From assembly GCA_035455185.1 (NCBI GenBank), contig DATIFQ010000372.1, positions 1-61,559 of the forward strand: 61,559 nucleotides of DNA. The letters run 5' to 3'. Source of the DNA: JAEHDI01 sp035455185 (GTDB lineage Bacteria > Acidobacteriota > Terriglobia > Bryobacterales > Bryobacteraceae). Shown piece after piece: positions 8,942 through 23,611 of the stretch. The translations under genes and the position numbers were made by a program. Every line of letters starts with the position of its first letter. The first letter of the stretch is position 1. The notes below the pieces were generated by a model. That model saw only the letters and a list, made by a program, of their open reading frames with translations. It was not told the DNA's origin and did no database searches.

Positions 8942-11900
8942 GACGTCCCTCCCCCTTGCCCGGCTCATGGTGCCGGACAATCTTCAGATAGCCCACGGAG
9001 GGGCGAACATTCAGTTCTTCGAGCACGCGATAAGTCCGCTTGCTCTTCATCCGTTCGGTGACCTTGCTCTTCGGATCGTTCAGATCGCCGAACAGGATTG
9101 CCTTGGCCGAGCACGACTGCTGGCAGGCGGTCTGGATCTCGCCATCCCGTAAAGCGCGGTTCTGGCGTTTCGCCTCGGCCCTTGCGTCCTGGATGCGCTG
9201 TACACAGAAGCTGCACTTCTCCATGACTCCGCGCGACCGGACGGTGACATCCGGGTTGAGCGCCAGGTTCGCCAAACGATCCTCCCGCGAATACTCAAAC
9301 CAGTTGAAGCGGCGAGTTTTGAACGGGCAGTTATTTGCGCAATACCGGGTGCCGACGCAGCGGTTGTAGATCTGCTGACTGAGTCCTTCCGCGCTGTGCA
9401 CGGTGGCGAGCACCGGGCAAACGGTCTCGCAGGGGGCGTGTTCGCAATGCTGGCACATCATCGGCTGGTGCGCCACTTCGACGTCGTCCGGCGGTCCCGA
9501 GTAGTAGCGGTCGATACGGATCCAGTGCATTTCGCGGTTGCGCAGCACCTCGTCCTTACCGGTGACCGGGACATTGTTCTCCACCTGGCAGGCAATCACA
9601 CAGGCCGAGCAGCCCGTGCACGCGTTCAGGTCGATGGCCATGGCCCAGCGATGACCGGTGAACGGATGATCGTCGGGCCAAAGATCCGTCTCGGACGGCG
9701 TATGCGCACCTTCATGCTTCGCCTCGCCGGAGTGGAGCGCCCCAAGAGTGGTCTCCTGGACAATCGGGCGCGGGCCCCCACCCGGATCGAGATGTTTCGG
9801 CACCGTGAGGCTGTGGTGATCCTGCGTGACGGCTAACAGTTGGCGCTTGCCGGCCGATGTCACTTTCACGTCCCCGGGCCAGTACTGAACGGCGCCGTTC
9901 TCCCAGCCGATGAGGGGAGCGGCATTGACGCCGACTTTTCCGTTCGGGCCCAGGGTGGGCCGCCGTTCAAGCCACTTGGGCCCTGCGCCGGCGAATCGCG
10001 CGGAGACCGAGCGCCCGTAGCCCAGTGCCACGGCGACAACCTGCTCGTGCTGTCCCGGCTGGATGAGAACCGGCAATTCAATCGCGGTTCCTGAAGCTTC
10101 GAGTCTGACAACGTCCCCGTTCTTGAGGGACAGCCGCTCCGCCGTTGCGGGAGCGAGGCTGGCATAGTTGTCCCACACCGCTTTTGTCACGGGATCGGGA
10201 AGTTCCTGCAGCCACGGGTTGTACGCGTGCCGCCCGTCCGGCATGGCGACGTTGGCGTAAAGCACGAGAGCGAGCCCGTTGCCGGACGGCGGGACGACGT
10301 CGATAGGCTTGACCACGCTCAGGTCGAACGGCTTCAGCGTTGGGGACTGTGGCTTCACCAGCGCGAAACCCACTTCCACGGACTTCTTCCAGAAAACGTC
10401 GAAGGACTGCTGGCGCTCCTGCCGCGGATATACGCGCTCCTTCCAGAAACCCTTGACCAATTCGTAGGCTGGAGCGTCGACGCCGGACCAGCGGGCGAAA
10501 CTCTCGATGGCCGGCCGCGCCTGGCCGAGTGGACGGATCGCAGGCTGGCTGATGGCGGCTACGCCGGCGACGGGCTCGGAATCGCCCCAGGTTTCGAGCG
10601 GATCGCGCGCTGGGCAGAGATAGCGCGCCAGAGACGAAGTTTCATCCAGATGCGGCGCCAAGCTCACGAGCAGCGGAACGCGGGCCAGAGACCGCGCAAG
10701 TTCCTCGCCGCCGGGCAAGTCCGCCACCGGATTCAAGCCATGAATGAACAGTGCCGCCACGCCGCCGGCCTTGATCTCGTCCACAAGGGCCATCAGCTCG
10801 CGGTCATTTCCCTGTTTCTGGTTTGATGGCGCATCGACGTCCAACGTGGAGCCGTAGTTGCCGAGTAAGTGGTTGACAAGGTTGCAGAGCACCTGCGCGT
10901 CCGTACTGGCAAGTCCGCACACCACCAGGCTCCGGCCGCGCGCGTTCCACAAGCGTGTTGCCAGATCGTCCATGACGTCTTCCGGCGCCGGAGACCGTGA
11001 TCCTGCGCCTGGCAAGACGGCCGATCCGGCTTTCCGCGCGATTCTCACGGCCAGATGCTCAAGCGCGGCTGGGATTTCCGCCGGGGCTAGTTTGATCCTG
11101 CGATCCGCCTTCGTCCCCGTCAACGACATTCGCGACTCGAACTGAATGTGCCAGGACGACCGGGCAGGCTGTGCATCCACGTCACGCGCCGCGCTGTACG
11201 CCGCCGTGAACTCCACGGGAGAGATCCACGTGCCTAGGAAGTCCGCGTCGAAGCTCGCGATGACCGCGGCCTTCGTGAAGAGATAGCGAGGCAGCACTCT
11301 GGCCCCGTGGGTCCGGAGGTGAGCGTCGAGAATGGGAGAAGCCGAAAGGACGTCGTAGACGACATGGCGTGCGTCCTGGAAACTAGCCAGGAACGTGCTT
11401 ATCTGCGAGGACAACGCCGGACCGGTGATGGTCTGCGTCAGGACGCGGACTGCCCGTCTCTGTTTGCGAAAGGAGTCGAGAGCACGAGAGATTTCCGCAT
11501 CCACCTCCCGCCACGGAGCGCTCCTGCCTCGGGCCATCGCCTGTTGCAAGCGCAGGCTGTCGTACAAGCCCAGAAGCGAGGCTTGCCCGACAGCACAGAG
11601 TCCTCCTTTTGAGACGGGGTGCTCTGGGTTTCCCTCCAGCTTGATGGGACGGCCATCGCGGCACTTGGAAAGCACTCCGCAAGATGCGCTGCATCCGCCG
11701 CAGACGGCAGCGTAATAGTAAGGACGCCCCGGCGTGATGCCCTCCGGCTGACGCAGCATCGGGATCACCCGCTCCACTGGCGCACGCCCGCATCCGGTGA
11801 GTGCAGCTCCGGCAAATGCAAAGCCGGCGGCTCGCAAGAAGTCCCGGCGGCCTGGTTCGGAGAGATCACGCAAAGGCGTATCGACAAACTCGACCGCCGC

Positions 11901-11972
11901 CCGCTCGCCGGAGGGGCCGCCTTGCTCGTACTCTTCGAGGCTCTTCCAATACGTCTTATTGTCGGCACTCAC
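8934..11972 (-). CDS. actB: Alternative complex III molybdopterin-fold/iron-sulfur subunit ActB
   Basis: The 1012-residue protein is a fusion of a molybdopterin-oxidoreductase-like domain (about 45-740) and a four-cluster ferredoxin-like domain (about 740-1005). A Tat signal, GRRDFLRAAGFAFAGAALTGC near residue 42, ends in a lipobox-like LTGC, predicting export and possible lipid anchoring. The C-terminal cysteine motifs include CTGCSACVIACQ, CQHCEHAPCETVC and CVGTRYCANNCP. ActB is the electron-transfer core of alternative complex III; the family's molybdopterin-like domain usually lacks the cofactor. The start is GTG at 11972, eight bases after GAGGAG. It lies 12 bases from actA. Confidence 0.92.
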   Translation of the reverse strand: MSADNKTYWKSLEEYEQGGPSGERAAVEFVDTPLRDLSEPGRRDFLRAAGFAFAGAALTGCGRAPVERVIPMLRQPEGITPGRPYYYAAVCGGCSASCGVLSKCRDGRPIKLEGNPEHPVSKGGLCAVGQASLLGLYDSLRLQQAMARGRSAPWREVDAEISRALDSFRKQRRAVRVLTQTITGPALSSQISTFLASFQDARHVVYDVLSASPILDAHLRTHGARVLPRYLFTKAAVIASFDADFLGTWISPVEFTAAYSAARDVDAQPARSSWHIQFESRMSLTGTKADRRIKLAPAEIPAALEHLAVRIARKAGSAVLPGAGSRSPAPEDVMDDLATRLWNARGRSLVVCGLASTDAQVLCNLVNHLLGNYGSTLDVDAPSNQKQGNDRELMALVDEIKAGGVAALFIHGLNPVADLPGGEELARSLARVPLLVSLAPHLDETSSLARYLCPARDPLETWGDSEPVAGVAAISQPAIRPLGQARPAIESFARWSGVDAPAYELVKGFWKERVYPRQERQQSFDVFWKKSVEVGFALVKPQSPTLKPFDLSVVKPIDVVPPSGNGLALVLYANVAMPDGRHAYNPWLQELPDPVTKAVWDNYASLAPATAERLSLKNGDVVRLEASGTAIELPVLIQPGQHEQVVAVALGYGRSVSARFAGAGPKWLERRPTLGPNGKVGVNAAPLIGWENGAVQYWPGDVKVTSAGKRQLLAVTQDHHSLTVPKHLDPGGGPRPIVQETTLGALHSGEAKHEGAHTPSETDLWPDDHPFTGHRWAMAIDLNACTGCSACVIACQVENNVPVTGKDEVLRNREMHWIRIDRYYSGPPDDVEVAHQPMMCQHCEHAPCETVCPVLATVHSAEGLSQQIYNRCVGTRYCANNCPFKTRRFNWFEYSREDRLANLALNPDVTVRSRGVMEKCSFCVQRIQDARAEAKRQNRALRDGEIQTACQQSCSAKAILFGDLNDPKSKVTERMKSKRTYRVLEELNVRPSVGYLKIVRHHEPGKGEGRHG

Positions 11973-11984
11973 GGTGGCAGCTCC

Positions 11985-12638
11985 TCAGTAGTGACAGGTG
12001 GAACAGTCGATCGAAGCGAACAACTTCTTCCCGCCCACACCATTTCGGGTGGCTTCACGGTGGCAGTTGACGCACCAGCCCATGCTGAGGTCGGGAACCT
12101 GTCTCAATCTCTCCATCGTTTCAACGGGTCCGTGGCAGGTCTGGCACGCCACACCGGCGTTGACGTGGGCGCGGTGGTCGAAGTACACAAAATCGGGCAG
12201 CTTATACACGCGGGTCCAGGCGATGGGTTGCGGCGTGCGCGCGGGATCGGGCTTCCGATTGGCATCGAGCGCAAGGGCATCGTAAATCTTCCGCAGCTCA
12301 GGCGAAACGATTGTCCGGGGTTTTCGATTCTCCTTGGTGGCCAGCTCCTCTTCACTGCGCACGGCGCCAAACGAGGCAGTTACCATCGTGTGACAGTTCA
12401 TGCAGACCGCGGCCGGAGGAACGCCGGCGTGGCGGCTCTTCTCCGCGTTGAAGTGGCAGTAAAGGCACTGCACCTGAAGCTCGCCGGCGTGCAACCGGTG
12501 CGAATAGGCGACAGGTTGGACCGGCTCGTAGTCCTGCTGGTTTCCCGGAAGGTGGACAGGTCGGGCCACCGTCAACAGGTAGAGTGCGCTGAAGAACAAC
12601 CCGGTAGCAAGGACGATGGTGAGGAGTCGGCTATTCAT
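11985..12638 (-). CDS. actA: Alternative complex III pentahaem cytochrome c, ActA
   Basis: The 217-residue protein has one N-terminal membrane segment (LLTIVLATGLFFSALYLLTV) and exactly five CxxCH haem c sites: CLYCH, CMNCH, CQTCH, CVNCH and CSTCH, the last close to the C-terminus. This is the ActA pattern. In alternative complex III, ActA relays electrons on the periplasmic face. Its ATG at 12638 follows the narK stop by only 15 bases, so the act genes appear to be co-transcribed with the nitrate reductase genes. Confidence 0.92.
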   Translation of the reverse strand: MNSRLLTIVLATGLFFSALYLLTVARPVHLPGNQQDYEPVQPVAYSHRLHAGELQVQCLYCHFNAEKSRHAGVPPAAVCMNCHTMVTASFGAVRSEEELATKENRKPRTIVSPELRKIYDALALDANRKPDPARTPQPIAWTRVYKLPDFVYFDHRAHVNAGVACQTCHGPVETMERLRQVPDLSMGWCVNCHREATRNGVGGKKLFASIDCSTCHY

Positions 12639-12653
12639 CAGTGCAACCTGCGC

Positions 12654-13985
12654 TCACTTTCTGTTCGCGGCGGCGGCCAGCGGCACGGCGCCGCTCCGAT
12701 GCGGGGCGGATTCCGGCATGTACTTCAACACCCAGGCCATCGACAGAGCGAACAGAGCCAGAAAGACAAACACGATGAAACCAATCGCATAACCGCGCTT
12801 GCCCAGATCGGCCACCGCGAAGGCCATTACTGGTGGAATCGCGAATCCGCCAAATGCGCCCAGCCCTCCCACCCAGCCCGATGCTCCGCCGACAGCCTGA
12901 GGCACGGCTTGCGGAACGATCTTGAATACGCCCGCGTTTGAAACACCCATGCCGAACGCCAGGAGCACGATACCGGGAATGGCCAGCTCGTACTGCGCGG
13001 CGTTCACCACCACGAGCGCTCCGATTATCGTGATGAGCAGCGCCAGAATGGTCGTGTTCTCGCCGCCCTCCCGAAGCCGGTCCGAGAGAACGCCGCCGAT
13101 CACTCGAATAAGAGAGGTGAGTATCGAGAACAGGGCGGTAAGAAAACCCGCCGCCACCACGCTAAGCCCGAAGAACCCGGTCCAATACGTTGGCAACCAA
13201 GCGGTCAAGGCGACGAACCCGCCGAATGTCGTGAAGTAGATCGAAACTAGAGCCCACGTTTTCCAAGTTCGTGCGGATACTTTGAGGCTATCTTTCAGAT
13301 TGCCCGCTGGAAATAGTTCCTGTCCGTATTCGCTCGCAAGGCGGCGCGCCTCCTCGGGCGTTGAACCCAGCTCCCGCAACTGAAAGTAGGCGGAATTCCT
13401 GCCTACGATGAAATACAAGACCAACCCGGTAGCAAGCAGCGCCAGCCACACCATGTATGAGCCGGCAAGTCCGAGTGTGGTCAGAGCAACAGGGATGAGG
13501 AATGAGAACAAGCCCGGCGCCAGATTCCCGACTCCGCCGAAGATCGCGAGAGCGACACCCTGCCGTTGTCGCGGAAACCAGTAGGCCACCTGCCCAATCC
13601 CGACTGAAAATGTGGCGATACCGCATCCACAAAGTAGGGCCAGAATCAGCAGAACGGGATACATCCCGGGAGTCATCTGCTGCGGATAGTAGAGCGAGAC
13701 AACTGCGGTCAGTCCCGTCATTCCCGCAACGCCAAGGCCGAGCAGCGTCAGGAACGGTTTTCGTCCGCCGTTAATGTCAACCCAGGCAGAGAAAGGAATG
13801 CGGAGCAACGATCCCGAGAGCGCCGGCATGGCAACGAGGAATCCCACCGCAATGGGACTCAAGTTCATCGCCTCCTGAAAACGCTTTGCGGTAGGACCGA
13901 ACAATGCCACAGCGGCAAAGCCGATGAAAAAGCCGAGAGTGGCTCCCGACAACCCCTGCGCTGGTGACCCTTTCAGAGTGCGCAT
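12654..13985 (-). CDS. narK: Nitrate/nitrite transporter, NarK type
   Basis: A 443-residue MFS transporter with 12 predicted membrane segments, consistent with NarK/NasA nitrate/nitrite porters. Typical pieces are RIPFSAWVDINGGRKP between the first segments and the glycine-rich GGVGNLAPGLFSF and ASGWVGGLGAFGGF nitrate-signature-like helices. It would import nitrate and/or export nitrite for the cytoplasmic NarG active site. The frame opens to 14153, but the ATG at 13985 (MRTLKGSPAQ) has AGGAGG ten bases upstream and is preferred. It lies between narI (17-base gap) and actA. Confidence 0.92.
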   Translation of the reverse strand: MRTLKGSPAQGLSGATLGFFIGFAAVALFGPTAKRFQEAMNLSPIAVGFLVAMPALSGSLLRIPFSAWVDINGGRKPFLTLLGLGVAGMTGLTAVVSLYYPQQMTPGMYPVLLILALLCGCGIATFSVGIGQVAYWFPRQRQGVALAIFGGVGNLAPGLFSFLIPVALTTLGLAGSYMVWLALLATGLVLYFIVGRNSAYFQLRELGSTPEEARRLASEYGQELFPAGNLKDSLKVSARTWKTWALVSIYFTTFGGFVALTAWLPTYWTGFFGLSVVAAGFLTALFSILTSLIRVIGGVLSDRLREGGENTTILALLITIIGALVVVNAAQYELAIPGIVLLAFGMGVSNAGVFKIVPQAVPQAVGGASGWVGGLGAFGGFAIPPVMAFAVADLGKRGYAIGFIVFVFLALFALSMAWVLKYMPESAPHRSGAVPLAAAANRK

Positions 13986-14002
13986 CGCCACTATATCCTC
14001 CT

Positions 14003-14698
14003 TTAGATGCCGGCCGGTCCGCGATACCACCGGACCACTTGAGGTTTGCGCCACAAATATGGATTTGGAATCACCAACACGTGAACCAGGCGCGTGAATG
14101 GAAACAGCAAGATCAGTAAATAGGCGTTGACTATGTGCAACTTCACCAACCACGGCATGGGAGTTATATAACCGATATCCGGATTAAGCCTGACAAGCGA
14201 CCAGAGATATGGCGTGGCGCTGATCGAGAACCATGACGATCCCCACGGGTAAAAGAGCGCTACGGCGACTCCCGTAATGGCCTGGAGCACGAGCAGCGCG
14301 AACAGTAACCAATCCACCGGGCTCGTAACGATCTTGAGCTTGCTTACGGTGAACCGGCGGACGATGGCGGCGCTCAGGCCGAGTATTGTCAGAATTCCGA
14401 AGATCAGCGCGGCAGCCTCGAGAATGTAAAGCCGGAGCGGGTGGCTGTTCCAGAGCAAGATTCCGCGTGGCACCAGGAAGGCTACGATGTGGCCTGCGAG
14501 CACTACCAGAATCCCGTAGTGGAGCGGCACCAGCGCCCAGAAATGCTGGCGATTCTCGAGGAATTGCGACGAGAGACTCGAATAAGTGAACGTCCGCGAC
14601 CGGTAACGCCGGATGGTCGCCAGAAAGAAGGTGAAGAACGCGATGTAAGGCAGGACGTTGAACAGGAGCTGATCGAGATAATGGGTTGTGGTATTCAT
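14003..14698 (-). CDS. narI: Respiratory nitrate reductase gamma subunit (cytochrome b)
   Basis: The 231-residue protein has five predicted membrane segments. The four haem b histidines are at H60, H70, H188 and H206; the spacings of 10 and 18 residues are those of characterised NarI proteins. It oxidises quinol and passes electrons to NarH. The start codon overlaps the narJ stop in TGATG. Confidence 0.95.
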   Translation of the reverse strand: MNTTTHYLDQLLFNVLPYIAFFTFFLATIRRYRSRTFTYSSLSSQFLENRQHFWALVPLHYGILVVLAGHIVAFLVPRGILLWNSHPLRLYILEAAALIFGILTILGLSAAIVRRFTVSKLKIVTSPVDWLLFALLVLQAITGVAVALFYPWGSSWFSISATPYLWSLVRLNPDIGYITPMPWLVKLHIVNAYLLILLFPFTRLVHVLVIPNPYLWRKPQVVRWYRGPAGI

Positions 14699-15236
14699 CA
14701 GCTATCCCCTTTTGCTGGTCCACACTCTGTCCCGTCGCCGGCGAGCAGCAGGATTAGCGCGGACAGAAGATCCGCGAACGGATTACTCTCCGGTACGGCC
14801 CTTCGAAGCTTCTCGAGGGCGGGCAGCAGAAATCTGGCGCGGAAGTGCGCTGCTTCTTCTTCCGGCATGCGCGCCAGCAACGGTAAGACGGAGAGAAGAC
14901 TGTCGGGAAGTTCATCACGGTCAGGCACCTTGTGCCGCCGCATTTCTTGGCGCAGCTTCACAAGGAACTCGCCGCGCGCGTAATCCTCTCCGAAGAGGTG
15001 CCAGCCGATTTCCAGACAAGCGTCCGGATTCAGATCGAACGTCTGAACGTACAGTTCTTCCATCTGCTGAAGGCTGCGGGCAGAGACGGCGGTCGCGAAC
15101 TTCCCGAGCAGATTCGCAACTCGCTCGTCCGTGCGCGGAAGGGTCTCCATCACCTCCGCGAGCCGTTGCTGATAGCCCGCGGCCGGGTACTCGAGTAGCT
15201 CCGCGATAAGGCCGGTGGCAGGGGCTACCGATGTCA

Positions 15237-15240
<4 letters not shown>
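14698..15240 (-). CDS. narJ: Nitrate reductase assembly chaperone NarJ
   Basis: The 180-residue all-helical protein belongs to the NarJ/TorD chaperone family. It starts at the ATG overlapping the end of narH (four bases). The segment YVQTFDLNPDACLEIGWHLFGEDYARG is the diagnostic part (positions about 15055-14975). It would bind the NarG N-terminus during molybdenum-cofactor insertion and membrane attachment and is not part of the final enzyme. Confidence 0.92.
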
Positions 15241-16727
<1,487 letters not shown>

Positions 16728-16740
16728 AGCAGGTTCTCCT

Positions 16741-20381
<3,641 letters not shown>

Positions 20382-20385
<4 letters not shown>

Positions 20386-21257
20386 TCTTCACCTCGATGG
20401 GTGCTGGCTAGCACGAGTGCCTTGCGAACCGAACGAAAACGTTCCTTCCATGCCTGCTCGAACAGCACGAGGGCCAGCGCCGCACCGCCCAACCCGATCA
20501 GGAAGAACGTCAGCGGTGCGGGTGAGGCGTCCTCGCCCCCCTTGCGCGCTTCGTCCTCGAGGAACGCAATCAATGGCAGAATCTCCTCCGGCCTGAGCGC
20601 GCGCCGCTTAAAGACCGAGACCATGGTCGGCGTCGCAGGAGCCGTAAGCCAAGCGGCCAGATTTTTGCGTCCCTGCAGCCGCTCGAACACCCGCGTCAGA
20701 TCGGGCCCGAGCCGCCCTCCGCTCAGTCCGCCGACATCACGCGCGGTGTGGCACGAAATACACGGAGGTCCGCCGTTGGCGAGCCGGTTGACACCGCTGA
20801 ACATCAGGCGCCCCCGGTCGATCTCTGAGGGAGTGAACGGCCGGTCCGTGATTTGCAGGCCCATAAACTGCGATTTCTTGAGCTTCGATTCCGCCTCGAT
20901 CAGCGCCAGCAGCGCTTCAGCCCGGGAGGCGTTCATGCCATTGATCGTCGGCATCACGACGTCCCTCGCCTCTTGCCGCAGTTTCAAGGCATAGGGGTCG
21001 CCGCTGTCCATCAACGCCTGGGGGTTCTGCACGAATCGCGCCAGCCATTCCCGATCCTTGCGTGCGAGGACGCCCTTGAGGTCCGGCCCGGTGAGCCGTC
21101 CTCCACCGATCGTGTGACAACTCGTACAGTTCTCGCGGAAGAAATCCGCAGCCTCCTGGGCCGTCAGCGGCGCCGCGACGACGCACGCGGCCAGCCACAG
21201 CAAACTGGCCGGTGTCCCGAGCCTTCTTCCCGGCGACCAATTGTTTCCTGAGTTCAT
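20382..21257 (-). CDS. Membrane-anchored dihaem cytochrome c (NarC-like)
   Basis: The 291-residue protein has an N-terminal signal segment (LLWLAACVVAAPLTAQ), two cytochrome c domains with CTSCH and CISCH, and a C-terminal membrane anchor (LTFFLIGLGGAALALVLFEQAW). It is the first structural gene ahead of narGHJI-narK. The same position and a dihaem c product are found in Thermus, where this gene is called narC; the match is by gene order and architecture, not by alignment. The ATG at 21257 has AGAGG upstream and forms an ATGA overlap with the Rrf2 gene. A role as electron carrier between ActE, NarGHI or a downstream reductase is inferred. Confidence 0.8.
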
Positions 21258-21721
21258 TTCGACCTCTGCTTGAATGACTTCGGGGGGCGCTGAAGCGTCA
21301 CGGACATACCTCGTTCGCCGTTCCGCCGGACCAGGTCCGCCAGCGTCGTCTTCTCCAGAAAGCCGAGAAAGCTTTCCTTCACCCGGCGCCATTCCTCGTG
21401 CGCGCCGCAGTGGTCCAGGTCCGAGCACTCCCTTGTGCCGCCGAGGAAGCACCGGCACTCAGGCCGCTGGCGGTCAAACAGTTTCACGACTTCACTCAGC
21501 CGGATATCAGCCGCCTTGCGACGCAGGCGGTAGCCGCCACCGCTTCCTCGCGTTGCATCGATGATTCCCGCGTTGCCCAGCACCCACAGCACCTTGGAAA
21601 GATAGTTCGAGGGAATTCCCGCAGACCGGGCGAGGTCCTTGCCCAGAATCACCTTGCCTTCTTCCAGCGAGGCCATCTCGCTGAGCGCCCTCAATGCGTG
21701 TTCTGCGGTTGTCGAGAGCAT
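21254..21721 (-). CDS. Rrf2-family regulator of the nar-act operon
   Basis: The 155-residue protein has an N-terminal winged helix typical of Rrf2 regulators (ALRALSEMASLEEGKVILG, then the recognition region SNYLSKVLWVLGNAG and the wing GSGGGYRL). A cysteine group near residues 89-105 reads CRCFLGGTRECSDLDHC. The last three cysteines have the spacing C-x7-C-x5-C, suitable for an iron-sulfur cluster as in NsrR/IscR-type sensors, and an extra cysteine precedes them. As first gene of the operon with its own promoter, it probably senses NO, oxygen or redox state and controls itself and the respiratory genes. Confidence 0.88.
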   Translation of the reverse strand: MLSTTAEHALRALSEMASLEEGKVILGKDLARSAGIPSNYLSKVLWVLGNAGIIDATRGSGGGYRLRRKAADIRLSEVVKLFDRQRPECRCFLGGTRECSDLDHCGAHEEWRRVKESFLGFLEKTTLADLVRRNGERGMSVTLQRPPKSFKQRSK

Positions 21722-21741
21722 TGTCTACTTCTTCATGTACA

Positions 21742-21769
21742 AGTATACAATTAGCTCAGACACTGTCAA
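21742..21769 (-). promoter_or_regulatory. Sigma70-type promoter of the rrf2-nar-act operon
   Basis: On the minus strand TTGACA (21769-21764) and TATACT (21747-21742) are separated by 16 bases, a nearly perfect housekeeping promoter 20 bases before the Rrf2 start codon. Such strength on a respiratory operon suggests that control is by repression, for which the co-located Rrf2 protein is the obvious candidate. Confidence 0.7.
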
Positions 21770-21808
21770 GAGAAAATTCTATTTTTCTCTTTTTAGCTCT
21801 CTCGGGAG

Positions 21809-22267
21809 CTACTTGGGGCCGGCGCTCCGCTTTCTTTTTGGCTGCCGTCTGCCTGGCGCGGGGCCCGGGCGATCCGCAATCTCCGCAAGGGTAGTGGACT
21901 CCAGAAAGCGCAGGATGGAGGTCTTGGTGTCCCGCCAAGCCTGATGGGCGGGACAAGCATTCTCATCCGAACATACCTGGTTGTACCCGAGCAGACACGC
22001 TGGTTTAAGGAAACCCTTGTCGAACAAAGCCACCGCCGCCGCCAGAGACATTTCCTCCGGCCGGCGGGCGAGGCGGTATCCTCCACCAGTACCCCTCGAA
22101 GCCCTGATGATCCCCGCTCCGCCTAGAGTGACCAGGATCTTTGAGAGGTAGTTCTGGGGGATTCCCGTCTTCTTCGCCAAGTCCCTGCCGAGAACAGTCT
22201 CGTTCTCTTTCAGCGTGGCGAGGTGTGCAAGGGCCCGAAGCGCGTATTGTGACGTTGCGGACAGCAT
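21809..22267 (-). CDS. Second Rrf2-family transcriptional regulator
   Basis: A 152-residue paralogue of the neighbouring Rrf2 regulator. It has the same winged-helix layout (ALRALAHLATLKENETVLG, QNYLSKILVTLGGAG, GTGGGYRL) and cysteines with the same C-x7-C-x5-C spacing in ACLLGYNQVCSDENACPAH, but without the extra upstream cysteine. The C-terminal tail is basic (KRKRSAGPK). Start ATG at 22267 with GAGGAAGA just upstream. It is transcribed separately, with a TATACT -10 at 22305-22300. A role in nitrosative or redox sensing together with the first copy is inferred. Confidence 0.87.
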   Translation of the reverse strand: MLSATSQYALRALAHLATLKENETVLGRDLAKKTGIPQNYLSKILVTLGGAGIIRASRGTGGGYRLARRPEEMSLAAAVALFDKGFLKPACLLGYNQVCSDENACPAHQAWRDTKTSILRFLESTTLAEIADRPGPAPGRRQPKRKRSAGPK

Positions 22268-22299
22268 TCTTCCTCAGACCATCTTCCCAGAGCGAGCAA

Positions 22300-22305
22300 A
22301 GTATA
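22300..22305 (-). promoter_or_regulatory. -10 element of second Rrf2 gene
   Basis: TATACT on the minus strand, 33-38 bases before the start codon at 22267. No good -35 is found at 16-18 bases, so transcription may need an activator. The flanking AAGTATAC is shared with the first Rrf2 promoter. Confidence 0.4.
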
Positions 22306-22413
22306 CTCAATGGACGCCGGAGGTTGGATCAACCGGTTTTGCGGCATCGTAGCCGCGACCTTACCATCCGGCCGAAGGCTCGTCAGCAAAACGTGCCGAA
22401 GAGTGAATCCACA

Positions 22414-23472
22414 ATGCAGAGATACGTCCCTTTGTTGCTCGTTCCCGCAATCCTGTTTTCGCAGGAGAACTTCGGTGTGTTGCCCGAAGGCTCCGGACTG
22501 GCGGCCAAGTATCGAGGCGACAGCGGGATCGAGCGCGACCCCGCTGTCGTCTTCATGGAGAACTTCCGAAGTGGAACTCTGGCCGACCTGGCAGCCAGAT
22601 GGACGGATATAAGCAACCGGAACGGCAAGGTTTTGGCATTCGCGGAGGACGTGCCGACGGGAAGTGCAAGCCGCTGGTCGCTTCGTATGACTGCCACGCG
22701 CAACGTCGATTCGGGCGGCCACCTGTATCGCACTTTTCAACCCGGCTACGACCGGCTTTTTCTGCGCTTCTATGTCAAGTTTGCGCCGGATGCCGGCTTT
22801 AACCACCACTTCGTCAGCCTAGGCGGAGAGATCGATCCGGCAAAGTACGCAGTCGGACGCGCTGGACTCCGCCCGCTGAATCGTTGGAACACTGGCATCG
22901 AGCCGGCGGCTTCGAGCCAGCACGGCGATCACAACGCGATCGCTCCGCCCGGCGTCTGGAACTTCTATACTTACTGGCCCGAAATGAGGTCCTGGCAAAG
23001 CCCGGACGGCAAAGCGCTCGACGATAATGGAAAGGCGTTTTACGGCAACAGCTTCGAACCCAAGACCCCCACGCCTGTACCCCGCGGCCAATGGATCTCC
23101 GTGGAGATCATGGTGAAGATGAATTCTTCGCCGGATTCCTATGACGGCGAACAGGCCGTCTGGATCGATGGAAAACTACGGGGGCGTTTCGCGCGGGGCA
23201 CAATGAGAGGGAAATGGGACCGGGCCCTGTTCCGCGTGGATCCCTTGGGCGAGCCCTTCGAGGGTTTTCGCTGGAGCGGTGACCTTAGAGCCAAGATCAA
23301 CAAGCTCTGGCTCTCACACTACGTCAGCAGCGAGAGCGCCTTCCCGCGAACGGACAAGTACGCCGCCGAGCACCCGGGATTTGTGGTGAACACGCAGACC
23401 CAGACCGTGTGGTTCTCCTCCGTGGTGGCAGCCACGGAATACGTCGGGCCTCTCGGGCGGTTACCGGATTGA
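22414..23472 (+). CDS. Secreted protein, probable concanavalin-A-like (polysaccharide lyase-like) fold
   Basis: The 352-residue protein begins with a signal peptide (MQRYVPLLLVPAILFSQ). The rest is beta-rich, with a pattern of strands and aromatic residues like jelly-roll lyases and laminarinase-type lectin folds (FLRFYVKFAPDAGFNHHFVS, QWISVEIMVKMNS, GEQAVWIDGKLRG). I do not recognise catalytic residues with confidence, so substrate and activity are open. The open frame extends upstream to 22141 across the divergent promoter; the ATG at 22414 is chosen because it gives the signal peptide. It is divergent from the second Rrf2 gene. Confidence 0.7.
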   Translation: MQRYVPLLLVPAILFSQENFGVLPEGSGLAAKYRGDSGIERDPAVVFMENFRSGTLADLAARWTDISNRNGKVLAFAEDVPTGSASRWSLRMTATRNVDSGGHLYRTFQPGYDRLFLRFYVKFAPDAGFNHHFVSLGGEIDPAKYAVGRAGLRPLNRWNTGIEPAASSQHGDHNAIAPPGVWNFYTYWPEMRSWQSPDGKALDDNGKAFYGNSFEPKTPTPVPRGQWISVEIMVKMNSSPDSYDGEQAVWIDGKLRGRFARGTMRGKWDRALFRVDPLGEPFEGFRWSGDLRAKINKLWLSHYVSSESAFPRTDKYAAEHPGFVVNTQTQTVWFSSVVAATEYVGPLGRLPD

Positions 23473-23611
23473 TGATTGTCTGAACCGTCCTGGTGAGCCG
23501 CGATGGTGAGGTATTCCCAAGTCGGGCAAGACAGCCGGCCGATCCTGTATGCTGTCCCCTTGGCCGACTGAGGCCGGTCGCGCATTCGCGCAATCGTTTT
23601 GGAGATTTCCG

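Noticed and set aside
11619..12941. 440-codon plus-strand open frame
   Set aside because: Antisense to actB, actA and narK, all of which are certain from haem, iron-sulfur and membrane motifs.
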